The notes under the pieces are model-generated. The model worked only from the letters and a program-made list of their open reading frames with translations, did no database searches and was not told the DNA's origin. Shown piece after piece: positions 1-5,837 of a stretch of 7,491 nucleotides of DNA (the stretch's first letter is position 1; every line of letters begins with the position of its first letter). The stretch covers positions 1-7,491 of the forward strand of contig CAZNMS010000446.1 of the NCBI GenBank assembly GCA_964573505.1, read 5' to 3'. This DNA comes from AM-0621 sp964573505. Lineage in GTDB: Bacteria > Planctomycetota > Planctomycetia > Planctomycetales > Planctomycetaceae. Both the position numbers and the translations under genes were made by a program.

Positions 1-760
1 AGCCGTCTGTTGCTGCTCGGGCTGCCTTCGAGGGGAAGAACGGAGAGTGAACATCGTCCGGCCAAAGATTGAGATAGAACGGCTTGCTCGGGTCTTGCTG
101 CTGAGTGCGATTGATGAACTCGATCGCCGCCGTCACGAACTCGGTCGTGACCTGCGATCGTTCCGCCCAGCGAATCGCGCCTTTGCCGAGCGCTGCCGAT
201 CCGAGGTCGTGCTTACGAGTCGGCTTGCCGTCGAAGGCATCGAGAATTGGTAGCACGCGCGGGCCGAGTCCTTCGAAGTTCGTCAGCGACGTCTCGAAGC
301 CGTAGTCCGAGATCAGCGGCGCGTCACCGACATCGCGTTGTCCGCCCATATGCCACTTGCCGAAGTGGCCCGTCGCGTATCCGGCACGCTGTAATTCTCG
401 TGACAGCACGGGAGCACGCACATCGAGCCATTGAGCAACCCCGCGTCGTTCGTTCGCTTTGCGATTGTCTAAGTATGAGGTGATTCGCCAGCGATGCGGG
501 TATTGGCCGGTCGTCAATGCGACTCGTGACGGCGAGCAGATCGGCGAGTTCACATAGAAACTGCGAAACCTCAGCCCTTCGTTCGCGAGCCGATCAATGT
601 GCGGCGTCTGAACTGCGTTGCCGCCGAAGCACGACAGATCCGACGAACCCATATCGTCAACGAGAATGACAATCACATTGGGACGAGTCGGAGCAGCGGC
701 ATGCAGTTCATCCGCCTGCATCCAAAGAGCGGCCAACAACATCAGAGCGATTCGAAGCAT
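1..760 (-). CDS. secreted sulfatase, N-terminal part (3' end outside window)
   Basis: Formylglycine-dependent sulfatase that hydrolyses sulfate esters, probably on polysaccharides, after export. Reading the minus strand from ATG at 760 gives 253 residues with no stop before the window edge. Residues 1-22 form a signal peptide (hydrophobic LRIALMLLAALWM, then an AxA-like end at LHAAA). The sulfatase core begins at PNVIVILVDDMG, where D35 and D36 are the expected calcium ligands. Signature CSPSR at 75-79 puts the cysteine converted to formylglycine at C75, followed by the usual TTGQ. The second signature GKWHMGG (134-140) gives K135 and H137, and DDVHSPFFP (235-243) supplies the late active-site histidine H238. 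The start is supported by AGGA at 768-771 (minus strand), seven bases upstream. Family members usually run about 450-600 residues, so roughly half is seen. The substrate cannot be told from this part. Sulfatases are very abundant in planctomycetes (family knowledge). Confidence 0.95.
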   Translation of the reverse strand, partial: MLRIALMLLAALWMQADELHAAAPTRPNVIVILVDDMGSSDLSCFGGNAVQTPHIDRLANEGLRFRSFYVNSPICSPSRVALTTGQYPHRWRITSYLDNRKANERRGVAQWLDVRAPVLSRELQRAGYATGHFGKWHMGGQRDVGDAPLISDYGFETSLTNFEGLGPRVLPILDAFDGKPTRKHDLGSAALGKGAIRWAERSQVTTEFVTAAIEFINRTQQQDPSKPFYLNLWPDDVHSPFFPSKAARAATDG

Positions 761-882
761 GAAGGATTCCTGCGCAAGAAGAGCGTCGTTGAAGGGACTC
801 GGGTGCGAACCTAACGTCCGCCGCGCGTCGTTCCCGCAGTTTGATAACTGCCTTCTCTTCACTCTCCGAGCGAGTTCATCGC
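761..882. promoter_or_regulatory. divergent intergenic control region
   Basis: These 122 bp separate two outward-facing genes, both coding for exported proteins, so promoters for both should lie here. I see a clear Shine-Dalgarno-like AGGA for the sulfatase (768-771, minus strand) and only a weak purine stretch (868-874) before the beta-propeller gene. No convincing -35/-10 pair or operator palindrome is visible. The assignment follows from gene orientation, not from a recognised motif. Confidence 0.4.
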
Positions 883-1716
883 ATGTCGCGACTGTGCTGC
901 CTGCTGATCATTGTGTGTTGTTGTCTGAGCGGAGCCCGACTCGCGCATGCCGCGGACGAGAGCTACTGGTTGCATGCGATTCGTTCGTCGGGAGGCGCGA
1001 TCTTCATTGTCGATCGCAACATGCCCGGAGTTTGGCAAGCAAAGGACGGCAAGCTCAGCGAGTACTTCCGAGGCTCGAAGACGTTCCGCACGCCGCTCAA
1101 TGCCGCTCGTTGTGCCGCCTTTGATAAGGACGGCAAGCTGCTCGTCGGTGACTCGTCAACGCGGCAGGTCTATCGCTTCGAGCAACCCGATAAGCCGGTG
1201 CCACTTGCTACCGGAGTCGGCATCGGCATTCCGATGGCGATCGTCGTTGATGAGGCCGGCACGCTGTTCGTCGCTGATCTCGAACTGCATCGCGTCTTCA
1301 CGCTCGCGCCGGCTGGCGGACAGGCGAAAGAGTTCGCTGTGATCTCGGCACCGCGCGGATTGGCGTTCGATAAGGACGGCGGCTTGCTCGTGCTGTCGAC
1401 GACGAAGAATCAAGTTCACAAGTTCGACAAAGACGGCAAGAAGACGCTGATCGTGAAAGACCGCCCTTTCAATCTGCCGCACAACATCGTCGTCGCGAGT
1501 GATGGCAACTACTACGTGACCGACAACTACGACAAATGCGTTTGGAAGGTGACGCCGGACGGGCAGACCTCGAAGCTCGTGAGCGGTGACCCGTTAGTGA
1601 ATCCGGTCGGACTGTTTTGGACCGGCGAAAAGCTGCTCGTCACCGACCCGCGCGCGCAATCGGTCTTCGAGTGCGATCTGACTGGCAAGCTCTCGAAGAT
1701 GGAGTTGAAGAAGTAG
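883..1716 (+). CDS. secreted NHL/SMP-30-like beta-propeller protein
   Basis: Predicted exported six-bladed beta-propeller of the NHL / SMP-30-gluconolactonase / Vgb-like superfamily, 277 residues. The ATG at 883 is chosen over an in-frame TTG at 841 because it begins a good signal peptide: MSRL, a very cysteine-rich hydrophobic core (IIVCCCLSG), then cleavage likely after AHA at residue 23. The mature part is built of repeating units of about 40 residues with the pattern 'hydrophobic-AxD-x-(D/E)GxLxVxD-x-x-x-x-x-V-(Y/F)': see AFDKDGKLLVGD (79-90), VVDEAGTLFVAD (121-132), AFDKDGGLLVLS (161-172), VASDGNYYVTDN (204-215) and GLFWTGEKLLVTD (243-255). No catalytic residues can be assigned, so it may be an enzyme such as a lactonase or lyase, or only a binding scaffold. 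It is divergent from the sulfatase, which suggests but does not prove a shared envelope or periplasmic role. No clear Shine-Dalgarno sequence is seen. Confidence 0.85.
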   Translation: MSRLCCLLIIVCCCLSGARLAHAADESYWLHAIRSSGGAIFIVDRNMPGVWQAKDGKLSEYFRGSKTFRTPLNAARCAAFDKDGKLLVGDSSTRQVYRFEQPDKPVPLATGVGIGIPMAIVVDEAGTLFVADLELHRVFTLAPAGGQAKEFAVISAPRGLAFDKDGGLLVLSTTKNQVHKFDKDGKKTLIVKDRPFNLPHNIVVASDGNYYVTDNYDKCVWKVTPDGQTSKLVSGDPLVNPVGLFWTGEKLLVTDPRAQSVFECDLTGKLSKMELKK

Positions 1717-1731
1717 CGGCAGCGCCTTTGA

Positions 1732-1821
1732 GTAGCATGGACTTCCAGTCCGTGCTGAATCGCTGCTGCCGAATTGACGTGACCATTCAGGAAGACGGCA
1801 CGGACTGGAAGTCCATGCTAC
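1732..1821. repeat. 24-bp perfect inverted repeat, planctomycete-type palindromic element
   Basis: Positions 1732-1755 and 1798-1821 are perfect reverse complements over 24 bp, separated by a 42-bp loop. A second small inverted pair, CTGAAT (1755-1760) and ATTCAG (1785-1790), lies inside. It begins 15 bp after the stop codon of the beta-propeller gene. Translated on the plus strand it reads MDFQSV in the left arm and TDWKSML in the right arm, a peptide I recall from many spurious planctomycete ORFs. This suggests a dispersed genomic repeat, but that is memory and not a search. It could act as a transcription end or mRNA-stabilising hairpin, although no T-run follows. Confidence 0.85.
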
Positions 1822-2028
1822 GGCTGCTTGCTGCCGACAGAATCCGCGATGGCGTGAGCAAGCAGATCAACGTCGGCAGTACATGCGGCATAGTCTCGAA
1901 AGTCATCGAGCTGTTCTGTGCCCAATTCAGACTCGCGCTTTGCGACCGTTAGGCTGACCTCGGTAGAGTGCCCCTTCGATTGGCGGCCCACTAAGAGAAT
2001 GGCTCTTGGCGCGGCTGCATTTTGGGCT
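1822..2028. other. intergenic stretch, no supported gene
   Basis: About 200 bp between the 24-bp inverted repeat and the M50 gene. A 79-codon minus-strand frame (2057 to 1818, TTG start) crosses it and has protein-like composition, for example EQLDDFRDYAACTADVDLLAHAIAD. Its only starts are TTG or GTG, it overlaps the M50 start region, and its TAG stop lies inside the arm of the inverted repeat. It may be a gene remnant cut by the repeat, or chance. The promoter of the M50 gene should be here, but I see no clear promoter motif. Confidence 0.35.
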
Positions 2029-2044
2029 CGCGTCAGTGGAAGCA
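2029..2044 (+). repeat. half copy of the 47-bp hairpin repeat unit
   Basis: These 16 bp (CGCGTCAGTGGAAGCA) are identical to positions 5481-5496, the right half of a hairpin unit in the repeat cluster at 5466-5780. The match begins in the hairpin loop, and the left half of the palindrome is missing, so this looks like a copy broken at its centre. A chance 16-bp match to a unit of this length within a window this size is unlikely. Confidence 0.55.
2038..2042 (+). promoter_or_regulatory. Shine-Dalgarno-like site inside a repeat remnant
   Basis: GGAAG lies six bases upstream of the ATG at 2049 and supports this start over the in-frame TTG at 2022. The five bases belong to the half repeat unit at 2029-2044, so the ribosome-binding site of the M50 gene appears to be derived from the repeat. 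In the intact repeat copies the same bases are in the hairpin stem. Confidence 0.45.
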
Positions 2045-2048
2045 CGCG

Positions 2049-3065
2049 ATGAATCAAGACCGCAACGTCTTTCAGTTGTCGATCCCCTGCGGCTCATGGT
2101 TCGGGGTCAACCTGCGGATCAGCGTTTGGTTCGTGCTCGTCATCGCCGCTCTTTGCACGCGATTGGGTGACGTCACGCTCGGCCTGACATACGGCGCGAT
2201 CCTTTTTGTCAGCGTGCTGCTGCATGAATTCGGGCATGTGCTCGGTGCTCGTCGCACGGGCGGAAGCGCGGATGAAGTTCACATCACTCCGTTCGGAGGA
2301 CTCGCGCTGTGCTTGCCCGCTCCGACGTTTGCTTCGCGGTTTCTCACGACGGCAATGGGGCCTCTGACGAACCTCGCGATCTGCGCGCTGACGCTCTATC
2401 CGTTGTTGAAGTCGCCCTACAGCGCCGGTTGGTTCAATCCGTTCGTGCTGCCCGCCGTCGCACTCAAAGGCAAAGCGTTAGCGGCGGTGATGCCTGAACT
2501 GCTCGTGCTGACCTTCAAAGCCAATTGGTTGCTTCTGCTGATCAACCTCTTGCCCGTGCATCCGCTCGACGGCGGCCGAATGTTGCTGATGGGACTGACG
2601 GCAGCGGGCGATGCGCAATTGGCGAAGGCTCGCTATCTCAACATTGGCGCGTTTGTCGGCATCCTGTTTCTGATCACCGGCTTGATCTACGGCAACGTTT
2701 GGGTGATGGCGATCGGAGCGGTAATCGTGCCGCTCAACATGCATGAGCACTACAGCATGCAGGTTGTCGCTCAGCAGGATGACAACGAAGGCTCGTTTAT
2801 GGGCTACGACTTCTCTGAGGGCTACACGAGCCTCGAACGCGACAACGAAGAAGACCCGCAACCCGGCATGCTCGAACGTTGGAAGCAGCAGCGCGAAGAC
2901 GAGAAGCGGCGCAAGAAGGAAGAAGAAGAGCGGCAACTCGAAAGCACGCTCGATGCGCTGTTAGAAAAACTACATACGCAAGGCGAGAACGCACTGTCCG
3001 CCGCCGAGAAGCGACAGTTGCAGCAGATCAGCGCGAAGTTCCGGGACCGCAATCGTCGTCCGTAG
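2049..3065 (+). CDS. M50 family site-2-type membrane zinc protease with DUF6576-like tail
   Basis: Integral membrane metalloprotease of the S2P/M50 group, 338 residues, which would cut membrane or membrane-proximal substrates. Hydrophobic segments lie near 25-37, 44-58, 100-120, 159-170 and 199-230. The zinc motif HEFGH is at 59-63 (H59 and H63 ligands, E60 catalytic). PFGG (81-84) and GPLTN (104-108) are typical of the family. The third zinc ligand D174 lies in the motif PVHPLDGGR (169-177). From about 243 the protein is cytosolic: an acidic linker, then a highly charged helix or coiled coil (276-298, rich in K, E and R), then a C-terminal module LDALLEKLHTQGENALSAAE (301-320) resembling the DUF6576 segment at the C-end of many rhomboid proteins. 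The target is unknown; a regulatory S2P role is a family-based guess. No PDZ domain is seen. The gene stands alone, with long gaps on both sides. Confidence 0.92.
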   Translation: MNQDRNVFQLSIPCGSWFGVNLRISVWFVLVIAALCTRLGDVTLGLTYGAILFVSVLLHEFGHVLGARRTGGSADEVHITPFGGLALCLPAPTFASRFLTTAMGPLTNLAICALTLYPLLKSPYSAGWFNPFVLPAVALKGKALAAVMPELLVLTFKANWLLLLINLLPVHPLDGGRMLLMGLTAAGDAQLAKARYLNIGAFVGILFLITGLIYGNVWVMAIGAVIVPLNMHEHYSMQVVAQQDDNEGSFMGYDFSEGYTSLERDNEEDPQPGMLERWKQQREDEKRRKKEEEERQLESTLDALLEKLHTQGENALSAAEKRQLQQISAKFRDRNRRP

Positions 3066-3157
3066 GACTCGCCGTCGAGTGATCGCTTTGTCGTCCGTTG
3101 CCGCCTCTGACGCCCCATGAAGCAAGGCCGTTAACGATTCTCGGGCTATGCCTTCGA

Positions 3158-3246
3158 AAGTAGCCGAAATCGTAAGATTTCGGTTTGAAGTCAGTTGTTG
3201 GTCGCGTCCTGCTCGACTTCCCGAAATCTGACGATTTCGGCTACTT
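3158..3246. repeat. composite inverted repeat (hairpin of hairpins)
   Basis: Arms 3158-3183 and 3221-3246 are reverse complements over 26 bp with one mismatch, separated by a 37-bp loop. Each arm is itself a small palindrome: CCGAAATC with GATTTCGG around a four-base tip (GTAA in the left arm, CTGA in the right). The element can therefore fold either as one long stem or as two small hairpins. A further 7-bp pair, GCCGTTA (3127-3133) and TAACGGC (3256-3262), flanks it. It ends about 40 bp before the glycosylase start and probably lies within or close to the leader of that gene. I recall similar arms as dispersed repeats in planctomycete genomes, which is memory and not a search. Confidence 0.8.
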
Positions 3247-3271
3247 CAAAATCTCTAACGGCGTTGCCCAT

Positions 3272-3277
3272 GAGGTG
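3272..3277 (+). promoter_or_regulatory. Shine-Dalgarno-like site deciding the glycosylase start
   Basis: GAGGTG lies seven bases before the ATG at 3285, the right distance for a ribosome-binding site. The in-frame ATGs at 3270 and 3279 have no comparable site: 3270 overlaps the motif and 3279 is too close to it. Confidence 0.6.
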
Positions 3278-3284
3278 CATGTCG

Positions 3285-3914
3285 ATGGAATTGACGCAGG
3301 AGTTTGTGGCTGCGGCCCTTGAAGACCTTCCGCAGCGCGACCCTTTGCTCGGCTTGATCATTGAGCGAGTCGGTGAGTTCACGCTCAAACCTTCGGGAAC
3401 TCCGTTTGAGTCGCTTGTGCGTTCGATCTTGGCGCAGCAGATCTCAACGACAGTCGCGCGCACGCTGATGAAGCGGTTGAAGGAGCGACTCGCTCCGAAG
3501 CGCGTTGCTCCGAACTCATTGAGCGCGTTGTCGTTCGACGACCTGCGCTCATTGGGGCTATCGCGGCAGAAGGCGAGCTACCTGCAAGACCTCACTCAGC
3601 GAACGCTCGATCGCAGCGTGCGGATGTCGAAGCTGCATCAACTGAGCGATGAAGAGGTCATCGCCGAAGTGACGCAAGTCAAAGGCATCGGCGTTTGGAC
3701 CGCGCAGATGTTGTTGATCTTCTGCCTCGGCCGAGCGGACGTCTTTGCTCCGGATGACTTCGGCTTGCGCTCTGCGATTCAGAAGCTCTATCGCCTGCCG
3801 GAGATGCCGAAGAAAGCTGAGGCCGGTCTCTATGCCGAGAAGTGGCGTCCTTATGGAACCGTCGCCAGTTGGTACTTATGGCGCAGCCTCGAACTGCCGA
3901 CGGACGACGAATAG
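3285..3914 (+). CDS. DNA-3-methyladenine glycosylase II, AlkA-like (HhH-GPD)
   Basis: Cytosolic base-excision repair glycosylase that removes alkylated purines such as 3-methyladenine, 209 residues. It has the HhH-GPD fold. PFESLVRSILAQQIS (40-54) is the helix pair typical of the AlkA/MAG branch. The helix-hairpin-helix is VKGIGVWTAQ (132-141). The region DVFAPDDFGLR (152-162) carries the catalytic aspartate, which by analogy to E. coli AlkA D238 is D158. No four-cysteine iron-sulfur cluster follows, as expected for AlkA as opposed to Nth or MutY. The C-terminal WRPYGTVASWYLWR (187-200) matches the conserved end of the family. It is shorter than E. coli AlkA and lacks that protein's N-terminal domain, resembling the compact yeast MAG1 type. 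The frame stays open upstream to 3195, but that part translates the palindromic repeat, so the start at 3285 is preferred (3279 and 3270 are alternatives). Confidence 0.92.
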   Translation: MELTQEFVAAALEDLPQRDPLLGLIIERVGEFTLKPSGTPFESLVRSILAQQISTTVARTLMKRLKERLAPKRVAPNSLSALSFDDLRSLGLSRQKASYLQDLTQRTLDRSVRMSKLHQLSDEEVIAEVTQVKGIGVWTAQMLLIFCLGRADVFAPDDFGLRSAIQKLYRLPEMPKKAEAGLYAEKWRPYGTVASWYLWRSLELPTDDE

Positions 3915-4193
3915 CGCGAGCCGCAGCGAGTGGATCGTTCGCAAACCGAGCGCCTTGATTGGCGACATTGAAGCGCCGCTTGCATACTCAACTTGGTGCC
4001 TCATTCGTCAGCGAAGTGCTGACCGATGAAACGAAAACGCAATGAGTTCTCGAAGTGGCTTTGCGTCGCTCGTCCCTTCTTTCGAACACGACGCAGCACG
4101 CTTGAGACGCGCTGACGGTCGAGTTTCAACGAGGCATCAGAACTTCAAACGTCACAACGATCATTACCCGTCTTAATCCCGCCGAGACCATTC
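3915..4193. other. intergenic region with one weak hairpin
   Basis: These 279 bp lie between the glycosylase and the helical protein. The only structure I see is a hairpin at 4001-4029: GTCAGC (4007-4012) pairs with GCTGAC (4018-4023) around the loop GAAGT, and TCAT pairs with ATGA outside a two-by-two internal loop. No T-run follows, so a rho-independent terminator is not well supported. No gene and no copy of the palindromic repeat families is evident. The promoter for the gene at 4194 should lie here. Confidence 0.35.
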
Positions 4194-5339
4194 ATGCCGA
4201 CGCTCTTCGAACAACTCACCGAACTCGCGACCGCAAACAACTCGACTGCCGCACTTGATGCGCTCATCGCTCAGATGCGCTCCGAGAAGAACTTTCATCG
4301 CTTGTTCGATGCGATGATGCTCAAGAAGAAGTTTGAACTCGGACTTCCGCTGCTGCGTCCGACTTCACTCAGCGACGTTCCGCAGGATCGGCGCGAGACG
4401 TTTGAGAAAGCCTATATCGACGCTGCTCGTGAAGTCGGAAAAGGCTTGCTAGAGAACGGTCAGCTCAATGATGCATGGCTCTACTTCCGCACGATTCAGG
4501 AGAAAGAGCCGATTGCTGCTGCGATCGAGAAGATGTCTTTCCCCGACGACTACGAGAAGGGGCAAGAGCTGATCAACATCGCTCTCTACGAAGGCGCGCA
4601 TCCCATTAAGGGCTTGCAGTTCTTGCTGAAGTCGAATGGCACCTGCAACACGATCACAACGCTCGATCAAATGATGCCGCAGCTGGCAGCGACCGAACGT
4701 CAGCAAGCGGCCGCCTTAATGGTGCGGCACCTGTATGAAGAATTGCACCAAAACGTGCAGGGTGACGTGCAACGCCGCATGCCGTTCGCTCCGCCGGCGA
4801 ACTCTTTGCGCGAGCTGATTCTCGGTCGCGACTGGCTGTTTCAAGAGGGCAACTATCACATCGATGTCTCGCACTTGAACTCAGTGGTGCGGTTCTCGCG
4901 GTTCCTCGAACCGGGCTCACCGGAGTTGAAGCTGTCGCTCCAATTGGCTGAGTACGGCACGCGACTCGATCCGCAGTTGCAGTATGCCGGCGAGGCTCCG
5001 TTCGATGAGTTCTATCCGGCGCATCAACACTTCTTTCAGATCCTGCTTGGCGAGAAAGTCGATGAGAGCATCGCCTACTTCCAACAAAAACTAGCCGCCG
5101 ATCCCGACGAGCAGGATCAGCAGATGATCGCTTACGTGCTCGTCGACGTGCTGACGCGCGGCGGACGTACCGAGGAAGCACTCGTTGTCGCCGAGAAGCA
5201 CCTGCGGTTCCTCGACGAGCAATCATTCTCGTTCGCCGAGTTGTGCATGAAGGTCGGTCGTCCCGACGCATGGGCCGCAGCGGCTAAGGAAAAGGGAGAT
5301 CTCGTCGGCTTCACAGCGGCGTTGCTGTCGAGCAAGTAG
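4194..5339 (+). CDS. helical, TPR-like protein of unknown function
   Basis: A 381-residue soluble protein that I do not recognise as a named family. It has no signal peptide and no membrane segment, so it is probably cytosolic. It is rich in Leu, Ala, Glu and Gln and looks alpha-helical throughout. The stretches at 77-104 (AAREVGKGLLENGQLNDAWLYF) and 310-346 (MIAYVLVDVLTRGGRTEEALVVAEKHL) have the helix-turn-helix spacing of TPR-like repeats (A-x-x-L-x-x-x-G-x-x-x-E-A). A central conserved-looking segment, NYHIDVSHLNSVVRFSR (220-236), with nearby H277 and H279 in PAHQHFF, is unlike a plain TPR and might be a functional site (inference). The start is the ATG at 4194; the only purine-rich sequence upstream is a weak CCGAGA. 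The gene stands alone, and its stop is followed after two bases by a hairpin. Most likely a conserved planctomycete protein; no function is claimed. Confidence 0.8.
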   Translation: MPTLFEQLTELATANNSTAALDALIAQMRSEKNFHRLFDAMMLKKKFELGLPLLRPTSLSDVPQDRRETFEKAYIDAAREVGKGLLENGQLNDAWLYFRTIQEKEPIAAAIEKMSFPDDYEKGQELINIALYEGAHPIKGLQFLLKSNGTCNTITTLDQMMPQLAATERQQAAALMVRHLYEELHQNVQGDVQRRMPFAPPANSLRELILGRDWLFQEGNYHIDVSHLNSVVRFSRFLEPGSPELKLSLQLAEYGTRLDPQLQYAGEAPFDEFYPAHQHFFQILLGEKVDESIAYFQQKLAADPDEQDQQMIAYVLVDVLTRGGRTEEALVVAEKHLRFLDEQSFSFAELCMKVGRPDAWAAAAKEKGDLVGFTAALLSSK

Positions 5340-5341
5340 GT

Positions 5342-5390
5342 TCAGTCGCAGAGCGACTGAGCTACGTAGGCGAGTCGCTCCGCGACTCGC
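5342..5390. repeat. twin small hairpins directly after a stop codon
   Basis: Two perfect hairpins stand side by side. The first pairs TCAGTCGC (5342-5349) with GCGACTGA (5353-5360) around AGA. The second pairs GCGAGTCGC (5370-5378) with GCGACTCGC (5382-5390) around TCC. The palindrome CTACGTAG (5362-5369) lies between them. The first begins two bases after the stop at 5339, so the structure could protect the 3' end of the mRNA or end transcription, but no T-run follows. The arrangement resembles REP/BIME elements. Confidence 0.75.
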
Positions 5391-5465
5391 AGTCCCGAAG
5401 TCGACGCTCCGACGCGAAATGATTTCGTGCTCAGGTTCTCAGACTCGGACGAATTGCATGGGCAC
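5391..5465. other. spacer between repeat families
   Basis: These 75 bp lie between the twin hairpins and the first 47-bp unit. Apart from a short near-palindrome around CGAAATGATTTCG (5417-5429) I see no gene or repeat copy here. Confidence 0.3.
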
Positions 5466-5513
5466 GCTCTCCACTGACCCCGCGTCAGTGGAAGCAACGA
5501 CTGGCGAGCTAAC
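5466..5513 (+). repeat. hairpin repeat unit, copy 1 (forward)
   Basis: A unit of about 48 bp with a hairpin head and a tail. In the head CCACTGAC pairs with GTCAGTGG around the loop CCCGC, and the stem extends to 12 bp with one bulge as GCTCTCC...GGAAGC. The tail ACGACTGGCGAGCTAAC lines up with the tails of three other copies. Confidence 0.85.
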
Positions 5514-5541
5514 AACGAAGTCCACAAACCTCGTTGATCTC

Positions 5542-5589
5542 GCTCTCCACCGACCCTGCGTCGGTGGGAGCAACGACTGATCCGCTAAC
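5542..5589 (+). repeat. hairpin repeat unit, copy 2 (forward)
   Basis: Same layout as the copy starting 76 bp upstream, but the stem is CCACCGAC with GTCGGTGG. Relative to copy 1 a T-A pair has become C-G through changes on both sides, and the outer stem is also kept (GCTC with GAGC). The loop is CCTGC and the tail is ACGACTGATCCGCTAAC. Confidence 0.85.
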
Positions 5590-5661
5590 GCTGTCGGCAT
5601 AAGACTTCTTGGGAAGCGGACGAAGGTCGTCGTTCGCTGAGGGGAGTTTCTCGAACGATCC
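5590..5661. other. centre of the inverted repeat cluster
   Basis: These 72 bp lie between the two forward and the two reverse units. No gene, strong hairpin or further unit is seen. This is the symmetry centre of the arrangement and would form the loop if the arms paired. Confidence 0.3.
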
Positions 5662-5708
5662 TTAGCCGTTCAGTCGTTGCTTCCACTGACGCGGGGTCAG
5701 TGGAGAGC
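5662..5708 (-). repeat. hairpin repeat unit, copy 3 (reverse)
   Basis: Read on the minus strand this copy matches copy 1 from GCTCTCCACTGACC through the head and on to ACGACTG, and ends in AACGGCTAA. The head stem CCACTGAC with GTCAGTGG is intact. Confidence 0.85.
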
Positions 5709-5735
5709 AAGAGACACAACGCAGTTTGGCGTTTC

Positions 5736-5780
5736 TAGCCGATCAGTCGCGCTCCCTCCGACGCGGGGTCGGTGGAGAGC
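5736..5780 (-). repeat. hairpin repeat unit, copy 4 (reverse)
   Basis: Read on the minus strand the head is CCACCGAC, loop CCCGC, then GTCGGAGG, so it is the C-G stem type of copy 2 with one unpaired position. The tail reads GCGACTGATCGGCTAG. The spacer between copies 3 and 4 (5709-5735), read in reverse, is similar to the spacer between copies 1 and 2 (5514-5541): both share AAAC, then CGTTG, then TCTC. Confidence 0.8.
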
Positions 5781-5837
5781 AATCCCCTTCAATCCGATCG
5801 TGTCAGCAATGTTTTTTGATCTTCCGGCAACCGCGAT

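Noticed and set aside
883..960. Lipoprotein signal in the cysteine-rich leader of the beta-propeller protein
   Set aside because: The cysteines lie inside the hydrophobic core without a lipobox, and a standard cleavage site AHA follows.
1617..1952. Plus-strand frame of 111 codons overlapping the end of the beta-propeller gene
   Set aside because: It overlaps a well-supported gene out of frame, and its middle is a translation of the 24-bp inverted repeat.
3067..3080. Rho-independent terminator after the M50 gene
   Set aside because: A 5-bp stem (ACTCG with CGAGT) around CCGT is present, but the stem is short and no T-run follows.
3195..3284. Longer N-terminus for the glycosylase
   Set aside because: The extra 30 residues translate the palindromic repeat and its flank, begin at TTG, and lack the family's sequence features; GAGGTG supports the start at 3285.
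4654..5271. 205-codon minus-strand frame rich in Arg and Ser
   Set aside because: It lies wholly within the gene at 4194 and has the Arg-rich composition of an antisense shadow; no recognisable domain.
5466..5780. CRISPR array
   Set aside because: The copies are in both orientations, the spacers are similar to each other, and there are no cas genes nearby.
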